Assembly (NCBI GenBank): GCA_002371785.1
Contig: DFGU01000076.1
Coordinates: forward strand, 975-20,778
Direction of reading: 5' to 3'
Origin: Bacteroidales bacterium UBA3742
Lineage (GTDB): Bacteria; Bacteroidota; Bacteroidia; Bacteroidales; Paludibacteraceae
DNA length: 19,804 nucleotides
Part shown: in pieces, positions 1 to 7,147 of the stretch
Numbering within the stretch: the stretch's first letter is position 1
Layout: every line of letters starts with the position of its first letter
The notes under the pieces: generated by a model
What the model was told of the DNA's origin: nothing
Database searches by the model: none
The model's input: the letters and a program-made list of their open reading frames with translations, nothing else
Position numbers and translations under genes: made by a program

Positions 1-1031
1 GTCTCCAGCGTGGTCAGTCCGTACTGACTGAAACGCGGAACGAGATCCTGCATAAAGAGCGTGTCGATACCCTTGTTCTGATAGTCGGGACGGATAGCGA
101 GCAAGAGGAAGTTGAATGCCTCCAATTTCTTCGCGCGCAGCGCCCGGAGCATATAGAACCAGCCGAAGGGGAACAAGCGGCCGTTGCACCGGCGCACGGC
201 GCTCGATATCTCAGGCATACCCAGACCCACACCGATGCACTCGTCCTTCTCATTGGCCACAATCGTCACAAAATCGAAGTTGAGCAGCGGGAGATACATA
301 CCGATATAGTAGTCCTTCTGGCGCCGGGTCATCGGCTGGAAGTTGTAGAGTTTCTGGTAGGCGGCATCGATCACGTCCATATAGGTATGACCGAAGCGGC
401 GATTCAGTTCGCGCACGTTCTTTACTTTTACCACGTGCACGCGCGAGCGTTCCTTAACTATATTAGCAACACGATCTACGCGCTCGGGACATTTCGTACC
501 CGGGAATATCTGCATCTCGATCCAGTCCGACTCTTTGGTCAGTCCGTAGGCATCCACATGCTTCACGTAGTACGGATAGTTGTAGAGCGAAGCCAGCGGC
601 GCACGGTACTCATAGCCCTCGAGCAGCAGCCCCTCATGGTCGAAGTCGGTAAAGCCTACCGGACCGTTCAGTTCGGTCATGCCATGCGACTTACCCCACT
701 CCGCTACGGTGTCGAGCAAGGCGTGACTCACCTCCATATCGTCGATGAAATCGAACCAACCGAAGCGCACCTTACGGACATTCCAATGCTCATTGGCACG
801 ACGATTGATGATGCCGGCAATACGTCCGACAGGCTTACCGTCGCGATAGGCCATCCACAACTTATGGTCACAAACCTCCAGGGCCGGGTTCTTCTTCGGG
901 CTGAAGCAGTTCAACTCGTCGAAGAAGATAGGCGGACAGTAATACTGGCAGTCCTTATACAGCCTATTGGCGAATTCGATGAACTCGCGTAACTGACACC
1001 GGGTTTGTACTTCGCGTATCTCTACAGCCAT
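1..1031 (-). CDS. YghO/BcerS-like GNAT-fold protein, 3' end outside the window
   Basis: The reading frame opens with ATG at 1031 and stays open to the left edge (343 codons, no stop seen), so the C-terminus is missing. The translation begins MAVEIREVQTRCQLREFIEF and contains a GNAT-like core: AYRDGKPVGRIAGIINRRAN near residues 65-85, and GPVGFTDFDHEGLLLEGYEY around residues 130-150. This combination is typical of the YghO/BcerS-like acyl-CoA N-acyltransferase family, common in Bacteroidota at roughly 370-390 residues. A second acetyltransferase-like stretch lies toward the edge (NEKDECIGVGLGMPEISS, then RPDYQNKGIDTLFMQDL, resembling an acetyl-CoA-binding segment). The substrate is unknown, and family members are often annotated only as hypothetical or N-acetyltransferase. 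It follows the rpsT terminator by about 30 nt and I see no clear promoter in that gap. Family assignment is from memory of motifs; function is inferred only at fold level. Confidence 0.8.
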   Translation of the reverse strand, partial: MAVEIREVQTRCQLREFIEFANRLYKDCQYYCPPIFFDELNCFSPKKNPALEVCDHKLWMAYRDGKPVGRIAGIINRRANEHWNVRKVRFGWFDFIDDMEVSHALLDTVAEWGKSHGMTELNGPVGFTDFDHEGLLLEGYEYRAPLASLYNYPYYVKHVDAYGLTKESDWIEMQIFPGTKCPERVDRVANIVKERSRVHVVKVKNVRELNRRFGHTYMDVIDAAYQKLYNFQPMTRRQKDYYIGMYLPLLNFDFVTIVANEKDECIGVGLGMPEISSAVRRCNGRLFPFGWFYMLRALRAKKLEAFNFLLLAIRPDYQNKGIDTLFMQDLVPRFSQYGLTTLE

Positions 1032-1056
1032 AACGGGTAGCACATTTTCTAAGCAT

Positions 1057-1083
1057 AAAAGGGGACTACCTATCGGTAGCCCC
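1057..1083 (-). terminator. Intrinsic terminator after rpsT
   Basis: On the minus strand GGGGCTACC, loop GATA, then GGTAG(T)CCCC form a nine-pair hairpin with one bulged base, followed at once by CTTTTATG. It lies about 28 nt past the rpsT stop codon and before the GNAT gene. The T-run is short (four T), so some read-through into the GNAT gene is possible. Confidence 0.75.
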
Positions 1084-1110
1084 TTCTGCGCATATGATAG
1101 GGTTTGTTAG

Positions 1111-1365
1111 TTAGGCAAGCTTATTCACATAGATAGCCAACTTCGACTTGAGGTTAGCTGCCTTGTTGGTGTGAATGATATTACGCTTAGCCAGTTTGTC
1201 GAGCATCGAGCTAACCTTCGGCAGCGCCTTAGCGGCCTCAGCCTTGTCGGTAGTAGCACGCAGGTCGCGCACTGCATTGCGAGTAGTCTTAGCGTAATAA
1301 TGGTTGTGTGCCTTGCGAGTAGCCGTCTGGCGGATACGCTTCAAAGATGATTTATGATTTGCCAT
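1111..1365 (-). CDS. rpsT: 30S ribosomal protein S20
   Basis: This 84-residue basic protein is S20, a primary binder of 16S rRNA in the small ribosomal subunit. It starts MANHKSSLKRIRQTATRKAH, the usual S20 N-terminus, and continues with the conserved NIIHTNKAANLKSKL segment near residues 62-76. The length is normal for the family. The ATG at 1365 is preceded by an A/T-rich leader without a Shine-Dalgarno site. The gene lies 47 nt downstream of tRNA-Glu on the same strand, with no good promoter between that would leave a leader, so it is probably transcribed together with the tRNA from the promoter at 1506-1537. A hairpin at 1057-1083 ends the unit. Confidence 0.97.
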   Translation of the reverse strand: MANHKSSLKRIRQTATRKAHNHYYAKTTRNAVRDLRATTDKAEAAKALPKVSSMLDKLAKRNIIHTNKAANLKSKLAIYVNKLA

Positions 1366-1412
1366 CTTACAAATTTAAATAATTTAACTGTTCTGTTTTT
1401 ACCTAATTTTAC

Positions 1413-1487
1413 TGGTAGTCCATAGGGGAGTCGAACCCCTCTTTAGAGAATGAAAATCTCTTGTCCTAGCCGATAGACGAATGGACC
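1413..1487 (-). tRNA. tRNA-Glu (anticodon UUC)
   Basis: The minus strand folds into a full cloverleaf. The acceptor stem is GGTCCAT paired with ATGGACT (first pair G-U). The D arm is GTC...GAC. The anticodon stem is AGAGA/TCTCT around loop TTTTCAT, giving anticodon TTC. The T arm is AGGGG-TTCGACT-CCCCT. The discriminator base is A and is followed by an encoded CCA (1415-1413). T8-C9 and the overall layout match bacterial tRNA-Glu. It has its own promoter about 20 nt upstream and rpsT follows it. Confidence 0.96.
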
Positions 1488-1505
1488 AGTCGCGAAAAGC
1501 GGGTG

Positions 1506-1537
1506 CAAAATTACTGCTTTTTTTTGATATACGCAAA
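1506..1537 (-). promoter_or_regulatory. Bacteroidota-type promoter for tRNA-Glu and rpsT
   Basis: The minus strand has TTTG at 1537-1534, a 20-nt spacer, and TAATTTTG at 1513-1506, fitting the TTTG / TAnnTTTG consensus. The predicted transcript start, about 7 nt downstream, falls near 1499, some 12 nt before the mature tRNA 5' end at 1487. Confidence 0.7.
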
Positions 1538-1656
1538 TTTTATCGCGTTTTTTTGCATTTTTTTGCAAATTTTGCACTTTAAACTTTCTACTTTCAATTA
1601 TTTTTTGTAATTTCGGAAGCCGCCTGAACAAGTTCATTCCCCTGAAGCTACAGGCT

Positions 1657-1729
1657 AAAAATCCTGCAAATGGCAAAATAAAACGCGTTTTATTTGCGCA
1701 TTCGGATTTTTTTTTGTACCTTTGCAGCC
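1657..1729 (+). promoter_or_regulatory. Promoter with overlapping 20-bp palindrome (copy 1 of a repeated element)
   Basis: TTTG (1693-1696), a 20-nt spacer and TACCTTTG (1717-1724) form a near-ideal Bacteroidota promoter, with a start site predicted near 1731. A perfect palindrome, AAATAAAAC-GC-GTTTTATTT (1676-1695), covers the -33 box. Flanking AAAAATCC (1657-1664) can pair with GGATTTTT just before the -7 box. The same arrangement, almost base for base, is upstream of the gene at 9586. The palindrome could be an operator or simply part of a mobile intergenic repeat; the sequence does not decide. Confidence 0.75.
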
Positions 1730-1743
1730 TGAAAATGACTTTT

Positions 1744-2496
1744 ATGAGAAAAATAGCATTCATCCTTCTGCTATTGAGCAGTATAGGCTTGGCAGCCCAG
1801 ACGCCGGATATCCAGCGCGCGGATAATTCCTTCTTTGATCCTACGCGCAAGCAGACGCAAACCGAGGAGTATCACTTCGGCGTGGAATACCGTCTGGAGG
1901 CGGGTTATATCCAGCCGCAGCAACGTAGCCGCAACATGTCCTACCCCGATATGTACCTGCACGGCGCACGCGTAGGTGCGACGTTCACGTTCCTGCTTCC
2001 GCGCCGCTTCTCGATGCAGACGGGTCTGCTCTACTCGGTGGCTTACGGCCGTCAGCAGCAGCACTACCGCTCGATGGATGCACAGTCGGTGCAGGTGGAG
2101 TATATCCAGCACCGCGTCGTGGAGCACGACCTGACGATACCCGTTCGTTGCTACTACAACCTGCAGCTCTGGAAGCAACTGAACCTCTTCGTCTATGGCG
2201 GTCCGCAGCTGCAGATCGGCCTGGCCGAGAACGACTACATGCAGAACCACCTGAGCACCAAGACCGAGACCTGGTTACAATCGCAAGGCATACATACCAC
2301 GCCCTACGACCGCATGGAGAGCGAACTGATGCGCGTCAATATCCAGATGGGTGTAGGTGGCGGACTGGAGTGGGATCGCTACCGCCTTCAGGCCGGCTAT
2401 GACTTCGGACTGAACAACCTGGTGCGTCAGCCCATCGTAAGCGGTCAGCACATGTGGGAATGGGGTTGGTACACCTCATTCAGTTACCGATTCTGA
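1744..2496 (+). CDS. Outer-membrane beta-barrel (porin-like) protein
   Basis: This is a 250-residue exported protein. It has an N-terminal signal peptide (MRKIAFILLLLSSIGLAAQ, likely cut after AAQ or just before it) and alternating-residue strands rich in aromatic and Gly residues, such as HGARVGATFTFLLP, FSMQTGLLYSVAYG and VNIQMGVGGGLEW. It ends FSYRF with a terminal Phe, as expected for an outer-membrane barrel. It resembles the small OMP_b-brl (outer membrane protein beta-barrel) group of Bacteroidota; cargo is unknown. I chose ATG 1744 because the predicted transcript starts near 1731 and this ATG gives a clean signal peptide. ATG 1735 (three residues longer) is possible; a TTG at 1714 lies inside the promoter and cannot be used. 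It is a single-gene unit convergent with the operon ending at 2520. Confidence 0.82.
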   Translation: MRKIAFILLLLSSIGLAAQTPDIQRADNSFFDPTRKQTQTEEYHFGVEYRLEAGYIQPQQRSRNMSYPDMYLHGARVGATFTFLLPRRFSMQTGLLYSVAYGRQQQHYRSMDAQSVQVEYIQHRVVEHDLTIPVRCYYNLQLWKQLNLFVYGGPQLQIGLAENDYMQNHLSTKTETWLQSQGIHTTPYDRMESELMRVNIQMGVGGGLEWDRYRLQAGYDFGLNNLVRQPIVSGQHMWEWGWYTSFSYRF

Positions 2497-2497
2497 G

Positions 2498-2517
2498 AAA
2501 AACGATTTTCGAAATCG
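2498..2517 (-). terminator. Intrinsic terminator of the long minus-strand operon
   Basis: On the minus strand CGATTT, loop CGA, AAATCG is followed directly by TTTTTC. It begins 3 nt after the TAG stop of the gene at 2520. The plus strand has no T-run after the hairpin, so it should end only minus-strand transcripts. Confidence 0.7.
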
Positions 2518-2519
2518 AC

Positions 2520-3167
2520 CTATTTCGCCTCGCGCAGTTGCTCCAGTAGCAGCTGGATGAGTGCGTACGACTTGGTGAATGCCTCGGCCGTGGCCAGGGG
2601 CATCTTGCCGCGCTCGTTGTACGGGTAGCGATCGGCCAACAACCATTGCTCGGCCGGTAGCGGAGCACCCGAGGCCGTATGGAAGAGCATGTTGACCACG
2701 CCCTTGTCGGTCTTAACGATCTCGTAGTACTGGAGCGAGATCTCCACCTGCGCCTCGTTGTCGGCAGCGCGGAACGTCAGGATCGGACGCAGACAGAGGT
2801 GGAAGCGATAGAAACCGCCTACCTGATTGGCCACGCTGAACAGATAGCACTGCGCCGTCAGGGTACGGCCGGCCTCATCCATCGAGAGCACCGAGTCGGT
2901 ATAGGCAGCCGCCAAGGTCTGTAGACGGGCATACACCTGATCAGCATTCTTGCCGGGATAGCTGAGCGTAGCAGAATAGGTATAACCTCCCTCGTCGTTC
3001 AGACGCAGCACCGGACGGATCGACAGCGCCGCCTCTTTCCAGCGGTTGCGGTACTGCTGTTTAGCATAGGTATTGACGCGGTCGAGCGTCACCGGCTCGG
3101 CCTGAGCCGGCATGATAGCGAGCCATGCAAAGACGCATAGCAGGATAGAAAACAGTATATTTCTCAT
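2520..3167 (-). CDS. Small exported protein of unknown function (DUF4468-like)
   Basis: The 215-residue product has a signal peptide (MRNILFSILLCVFAWLAIMPAQA, cut after AQA) and a soluble alpha/beta body. The central pattern, ADQVYARLQTLA followed by VLSMDEAGRTLTAQCYLF and then YRFHLCLRPILTFR, resembles the TBP-like-fold DUF4468 proteins of Bacteroidota, where a strand-turn-strand is followed by a conserved fxy-R-f motif. This is a weak resemblance judged by eye. No catalytic motif or lipobox is visible, so it is probably periplasmic. It is the last gene of the operon, 14 nt after the six-TM protein gene and directly before the terminator. Confidence 0.7.
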   Translation of the reverse strand: MRNILFSILLCVFAWLAIMPAQAEPVTLDRVNTYAKQQYRNRWKEAALSIRPVLRLNDEGGYTYSATLSYPGKNADQVYARLQTLAAAYTDSVLSMDEAGRTLTAQCYLFSVANQVGGFYRFHLCLRPILTFRAADNEAQVEISLQYYEIVKTDKGVVNMLFHTASGAPLPAEQWLLADRYPYNERGKMPLATAEAFTKSYALIQLLLEQLREAK

Positions 3168-3181
3168 ATTGTTGGTTGCTA

Positions 3182-3787
3182 TTATTTACGCATATTCATG
3201 GCCCAATATACCCATGCCGACACTGCCGGGAAGACGGGTACGAGCCAACTGATCATCGCCTCGGTGTTCCATCCGCCCGTATAGCGATAGCGCAGATAGA
3301 GGACAAAGGAGTGAGCACCGAAGATAAAGAGCATCGCTGCACTGTAGGCACCCAGCACACCAATCACACCCAGCAACTCGCTGCTGAAATGCTCGTAGTG
3401 GGTACGCACCAGGCATATGAGCCAGGCCAGGAGCAGCAGGAGCAGGACGATATGATAGAAATTGTTGGTGTAGCAGAACCAACCGTAGCGCTGCTCTATC
3501 ATACTCCATACCACCGGTACGGTATAGGCCACCGCCAGCAGGAGCGTGAGCCACTTATGACCCGTATGCAGTTTGGGCAACTCGCGCCGACGCAGATACA
3601 TGACGAGGCCGAGGCTGAAGATGAGCAGCAACTTGACAGCTACCCAGAACGAGCGATAGACCATGAAGCGCAGCGAGTGGTGCATGAAATAGGCATTCAT
3701 CGCTTCATACGCAGAGGTCATATAGACCACCTGTTGGATCAGGAGCAGGCTGACGAGCACAACGGCCGTCATAACGATCTTTTTCAT
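3182..3787 (-). CDS. Six-helix inner-membrane protein, unknown function
   Basis: The 201-residue product is very hydrophobic, with about six predicted membrane helices near residues 4-24, 46-65, 79-96, 110-128, 138-164 and 178-197. Short charged loops (LRRRELPK, RTHYEH, LRYRYTGG) separate them. I do not recognise a family and see no transporter or enzyme signature. Its ATG lies one base after the stop of the C69 dipeptidase gene, which implies translational coupling, and the exported protein gene follows 14 nt later. The tight packing suggests these three products are made together, but says nothing specific about activity. Confidence 0.75.
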   Translation of the reverse strand: MKKIVMTAVVLVSLLLIQQVVYMTSAYEAMNAYFMHHSLRFMVYRSFWVAVKLLLIFSLGLVMYLRRRELPKLHTGHKWLTLLLAVAYTVPVVWSMIEQRYGWFCYTNNFYHIVLLLLLLAWLICLVRTHYEHFSSELLGVIGVLGAYSAAMLFIFGAHSFVLYLRYRYTGGWNTEAMISWLVPVFPAVSAWVYWAMNMRK

Positions 3788-3788
3788 A

Positions 3789-5426
3789 TTATTCGTGATT
3801 TACTTCGTTACTGATTTGACGCAAGAACCATTCCGGGAAGGCGGGACGGTTCGGACCCGTGGGTTCACCGTATTCGTTGCGGCGGAACTGACCATTCTCC
3901 TCCTTGCGCTCCTGGCCGTCGATGAACTTGGTGCGGAGATATATCTCCAGTTGACGCCAATCGTCCATCACGTCTTGGCACATCGAGGCAGCATATTTGT
4001 TAGCCATGCGCTGCATCTCCTCCGGCGTTGCCTGGCTGGCCAGCTCACGATCCACACGAGCGATCATGTCGTTGAATGTCTCGTCCCATTTCTTCTGATG
4101 CTCGGCGATGATGGGGTACATGCGGTCGTACTTGGTGTAGGCCCAGTTGGCCACCATGTTAAACTGCCACCATGCGCTCGTGGGGCTGTAGTTGTACAGG
4201 TCGCCGTTACCCTCGCGGAAGCACTCCGGCACCTCGGTCAGACGCGTGTAGATCGGTACGTAGCAACTGCAAGCTGCATCATCTACGCCAAACCAGAATA
4301 TACCACCGGCGGCGTTACCCTTACGCATCTGGCTCACATAGCTCCAACCGGTCTGCTGCGTAGCCGTAGGACGCGGATAGCAATAGCTGACGGAGTCGAG
4401 CTTGAAGACCAGTCCGCCGTAGCGCAACTTAGACTGCCACGGACCGGCTCCCTGCCCCTGGGTAATATCCAGCGGCGTACCCCGGTACTCGTCACGCATA
4501 CACTCCTTGATATCCTGGACGCTTACCTTGCGGTTCGGACGGATATAGAGCGGCATACGCTCGCCGGGATTCTTGCCGCCCGACTCCACAAAGGTCTTAC
4601 CCGACGCGAAGTCCAGGTAGCGATCCATGTCGCTGGAGAAATGGCGGAAGAAACTCCATACGCGTGCCTCGCAAGCCAGCAGGCCGGTGAAATCGTAGGG
4701 ATTATAGGCTTCCTGGAACGAGAAATCGGCATCCTTGCCACTGAAATAGCCACGCTCGCGAGCAAAGGAGATGACGTTCTTGGAGTAGAGCCAGTTCTTG
4801 CGGTCGCGGAAATTAATCTGCTGGATACGCGCCTGATTGGCATGCGCACATATCATGTCGTCCGGTACGCGCGTAGCTACCCAAACCACGGTGTTCTTAC
4901 CCTTGCCGGTACCGATCAAGTCCATGATCCATACCTCGTCGGGGTCAGCTATCGTGAAGGTCTCGCCACTGCTGGCATAGCCGTACTGCGTAGCCAGGTC
5001 GGTCATGCAGCGGATAGCCTCGCGAGCCGTACGGCAACGCTCCAGGGCGATATATATCAGGCTTCCGTAGTCCACTCCCTGGTCGCCTTCCAGTTCTTCA
5101 CGTCCGCCCCAGGTGGTCTCACCGATAGTGAGCTGATGCTCGTTCTGGTTGCCCACCACCGAATAGGTATGACTCACCTGCGGGATCTGACCCAGCGGTT
5201 TGCCGGTGTCCCACTCTACGACCTCACGCATAGCGCCTTTGGGATAGTCGGCAGCGGGTGAATAACGCAGAAAACCGTACAGACTATAGCTGTCGGCAGC
5301 ATAGGATACAATGGTCGAACCGTCGGCCGAAGCCTTGCGGCCCACGATGAAATTGGTGCACGCATCCATAGATACCCATAGGGTACTGAGAAGCGATAGC
5401 ACAGATACAAATAGGATTTTTTTCAT
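3789..5426 (-). CDS. C69 family dipeptidase (PepD-like Ntn hydrolase)
   Basis: The 545-residue product belongs to peptidase family C69. Cys23, in MDACTNFIVGRKASADGS, follows the signal-like N-terminus directly and is the expected N-terminal nucleophile after cleavage before Cys. Further family features are SYAADSYSLYG, VVGNQNEHQLTIGETTWGGRE near residues 90-115 and YGYASSGETFTIADPDEVWI near 150-170. The length is typical of Bacteroidota C69 proteins. These enzymes release dipeptides from small peptides; here the signal peptide places it in the periplasm. It is 98 nt downstream of the GT3 gene, with a repeat-filled gap and no recognisable promoter. It is followed without a gap by the membrane protein gene. 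The ATG is at 5426. Confidence 0.93.
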   Translation of the reverse strand: MKKILFVSVLSLLSTLWVSMDACTNFIVGRKASADGSTIVSYAADSYSLYGFLRYSPAADYPKGAMREVVEWDTGKPLGQIPQVSHTYSVVGNQNEHQLTIGETTWGGREELEGDQGVDYGSLIYIALERCRTAREAIRCMTDLATQYGYASSGETFTIADPDEVWIMDLIGTGKGKNTVVWVATRVPDDMICAHANQARIQQINFRDRKNWLYSKNVISFARERGYFSGKDADFSFQEAYNPYDFTGLLACEARVWSFFRHFSSDMDRYLDFASGKTFVESGGKNPGERMPLYIRPNRKVSVQDIKECMRDEYRGTPLDITQGQGAGPWQSKLRYGGLVFKLDSVSYCYPRPTATQQTGWSYVSQMRKGNAAGGIFWFGVDDAACSCYVPIYTRLTEVPECFREGNGDLYNYSPTSAWWQFNMVANWAYTKYDRMYPIIAEHQKKWDETFNDMIARVDRELASQATPEEMQRMANKYAASMCQDVMDDWRQLEIYLRTKFIDGQERKEENGQFRRNEYGEPTGPNRPAFPEWFLRQISNEVNHE

Positions 5427-5451
5427 GGTAGTATTTTGGTGTGTTTATCAG

Positions 5452-5556
5452 TTTATAGGTTGATGAGTTGATGAGTTGATTAGTTTATGGGTTGATGAGT
5501 TGATTTATGGGTTGATGAGTTGATTTATGGGTTGATGAGTTGATTTATGGGTTGAT
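5452..5556. repeat. 20-bp tandem repeat at the 3' end of the GT3 gene
   Basis: The unit TGATTTATGGGTTGATGAGT is repeated exactly at 5501-5520 and 5521-5540 and partly at 5541-5556, with degenerate copies reaching back to about 5452 (GGTTGATGAGTTGATGAGTT). The array occupies most of the gap before the C69 gene and extends into the GT3 coding region. There it encodes the last nine residues (QPINQLINP) and supplies the TAA stop at 5527-5525. Confidence 0.9.
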
Positions 5557-7126
5557 TGGCACAACGCTTTTGCGCTTTGCGTAGGGCGATATCGTAGGCC
5601 TTGCGGTAGTACTTGAAGAAGCGGCTCCACTCGGCCTTCTTCGCGATCGCTGCCGCAGCACGGCGCGCACGCTTCACCATAGCCGGGGTATAGTCCATCA
5701 TCTGCATGAGGCTCTCGGCGATCTGATCGACCACATACAGGAAGTTGCTATCCGTACGCGGGATGACCACCACACCTTTCTCCAGTCCCACAACACCCGT
5801 GTCGGCCCATGCGCCAAAGCCGGCCAGACTGGTCGTGATCGTCGGCACGTGGAAGGCCACCGACTCCAGCGGCGTATAGCCCCAAGGTTCGTAGTAGGAG
5901 GGGAAGACGGTAGCGTCCATACCGATGAGCAGGTCGTAGTAGGTCTTCTGGAAGAGCGGGTCATGCCCGTCCAGGTAGTACGGCACAAAGACCACACTCA
6001 CTCGACCGATACGCATCACGGGGCGATCCAGATAGGGGATCATCACAAAGGCGATCACCTCGCGCTGTACGTCCCGATGATACATCTTCTCACCCAGACG
6101 TTCCATAGCCTGGAGGAAAGCATCGATACCCTTGTTCTTCATCTCCAGTCGTCCGGCGATGCAGACGAGCAGGGCGTTGGGGGAAACTACCCCACCCAAC
6201 TGCTGTCCGGCTACGCGCAGCAGGGCCTCGCGTGCCTCGGCACGACGTTGGTCGAAGGCCTCACCCACGGGTACGAAGTCGGGTTCAAAGCCATTAGGGG
6301 TAATGACGTCCACAGGTTTGTCCAGCAACTGGGCACACTCGCGTGCCGTGATCTCGCTCACCGTCGTGAAGCAGTCGGCCCAGTAGGCAGCCTGTTTCTC
6401 TACGGAGTGCTTGCTGACCATGTTCAGTTCCTCGGCCATCTGATCGCCGTGGTAACCCGTGAAATAGTCGTATAGCGGTTTGCCGTTACCGGCGATAGAA
6501 CGTCCGATACCCGTAGCGTGGGTGGTGAAGAGCGTCGCCACCTCGGGGCAGTGGTCGTGCATATAGAAGATGGTGAACGCCGTCTGCCACTCGTTGGCAT
6601 GCATACAAACAGAGATCGCTTCGCTGTTAGACCGGCTCTGCCTGTTAGACCGCTTCGCTGTTAGACCGGCTTCGCCTGTTAGATAGCGATACAAACTCTC
6701 CATCACCATACCGCAGGCATAGCCAAAGAGGCACGACTCGTCGTAGTCGCCGTAGGCGGCATGACTCTTGACGCCCGCTTTCTCCCATGCCCAGGCGTAG
6801 ATCTGGTTCTTGCGCTCCCACATCGCATCCGCACGCAGCAGGATAGTGATCGGTTGACCCGGGATGTCCCAACGACCAACCCTTATGGGGATTTGAAGAT
6901 TCGAAGATTCCAAGATTTCAAGATTCGCTTTCCATTTTTTCAGAAGATTCTTGTCTTCGCGGAAATAGATGTCGCTATGGTCGCCGAAGTCGGGTCCGAA
7001 GAAGAAGACACGATCCGGATGTTCGCGCTGCATCGAGGCAGCACGGGTGGAGAGGACTGCATAGATACCGCCTACGCGGTTGCATACCTCCCAACTGGTT
7101 TCGAATATATAATCGGGTTGCAACAT
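5525..7126 (-). CDS. GT3-type glycogen synthase (eukaryote-like)
   Basis: The 533-residue protein matches the GT3 glycogen synthase family found in Bacteroidota, which transfers glucose from a nucleotide-glucose donor to glycogen with alpha-1,4 linkage. Evidence includes FETSWEVCNRVGGIYAVLST at residues 8-27, YAWAWE and AYGDYDES, LFTTHATGIGRSIAGN, DVITPNGF, and the retaining GT-B E-x7-E motif EPWGYTPLE, with Glu near 413 and 421. Both Rossmann-like halves are present. Odd features are three repeat-derived stretches: an 8-bp tandem array encoding roughly residues 67-78, a 34-bp duplication encoding roughly residues 149-171 just before HANEWQ, and a C-terminal tail from a 20-bp array. All keep the frame, and the catalytic motifs are intact, so the gene is probably functional. 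It starts 21 nt after the PKD lipoprotein stop. Confidence 0.92.
   Translation of the reverse strand: MLQPDYIFETSWEVCNRVGGIYAVLSTRAASMQREHPDRVFFFGPDFGDHSDIYFREDKNLLKKWKANLEILESSNLQIPIRVGRWDIPGQPITILLRADAMWERKNQIYAWAWEKAGVKSHAAYGDYDESCLFGYACGMVMESLYRYLTGEAGLTAKRSNRQSRSNSEAISVCMHANEWQTAFTIFYMHDHCPEVATLFTTHATGIGRSIAGNGKPLYDYFTGYHGDQMAEELNMVSKHSVEKQAAYWADCFTTVSEITARECAQLLDKPVDVITPNGFEPDFVPVGEAFDQRRAEAREALLRVAGQQLGGVVSPNALLVCIAGRLEMKNKGIDAFLQAMERLGEKMYHRDVQREVIAFVMIPYLDRPVMRIGRVSVVFVPYYLDGHDPLFQKTYYDLLIGMDATVFPSYYEPWGYTPLESVAFHVPTITTSLAGFGAWADTGVVGLEKGVVVIPRTDSNFLYVVDQIAESLMQMMDYTPAMVKRARRAAAAIAKKAEWSRFFKYYRKAYDIALRKAQKRCANQPINQLINP
6617..6684. repeat. 34-bp direct duplication inside the GT3 gene
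   Basis: Positions 6617-6650 and 6651-6684 match at 31 of 34 bases. Each half is itself two related 16-18-bp units (minus strand: GGTCTAACAGCGAAGC and GGTCTAACAGGCNNNGCC), so there are four sub-copies. It encodes LTGEAGLTAKRSNRQSRSNS at about residues 149-168, a polar stretch next to the conserved HANEWQ segment. Confidence 0.9.
6895..6926. repeat. 8-bp tandem array inside the GT3 gene
   Basis: Four consecutive 8-mers read GAAGATTC, GAAGATTC, CAAGATTT, CAAGATTC. A further AGAAGATTC occurs at about 6952. The array encodes part of NLEILESSNLQI, immediately before the conserved IRVGRW segment of the GT3 protein. Confidence 0.85.
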
Positions 7127-7147
7127 GAATGTTAATAATTTCAGTTT

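Noticed and set aside
387..992. A 201-codon plus-strand frame near the left edge
   Set aside because: It is antisense to the GNAT-like gene that stays open from 1031 to the edge and shows recognisable family motifs.
1370..1377. TAAATTTG on the minus strand just before rpsT
   Set aside because: It matches the -7 consensus, but the start it predicts would fall at or past the rpsT ATG. The AT-rich gap makes a chance match likely.
1443..1850. A minus-strand frame of 135 codons
   Set aside because: It runs through tRNA-Glu, two promoters and the start of the outer-membrane protein gene, and is Lys/Phe-rich as expected from AT-rich non-coding DNA.
3795..5261. A 488-codon plus-strand frame opposite the C69 dipeptidase
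   Set aside because: It is an antisense shadow. The minus-strand product has the Cys23 nucleophile and family motifs; this one has none.
5452..5556. Possible CRISPR array
   Set aside because: The 20-bp units are directly adjacent with no spacers, and no cas gene is present.
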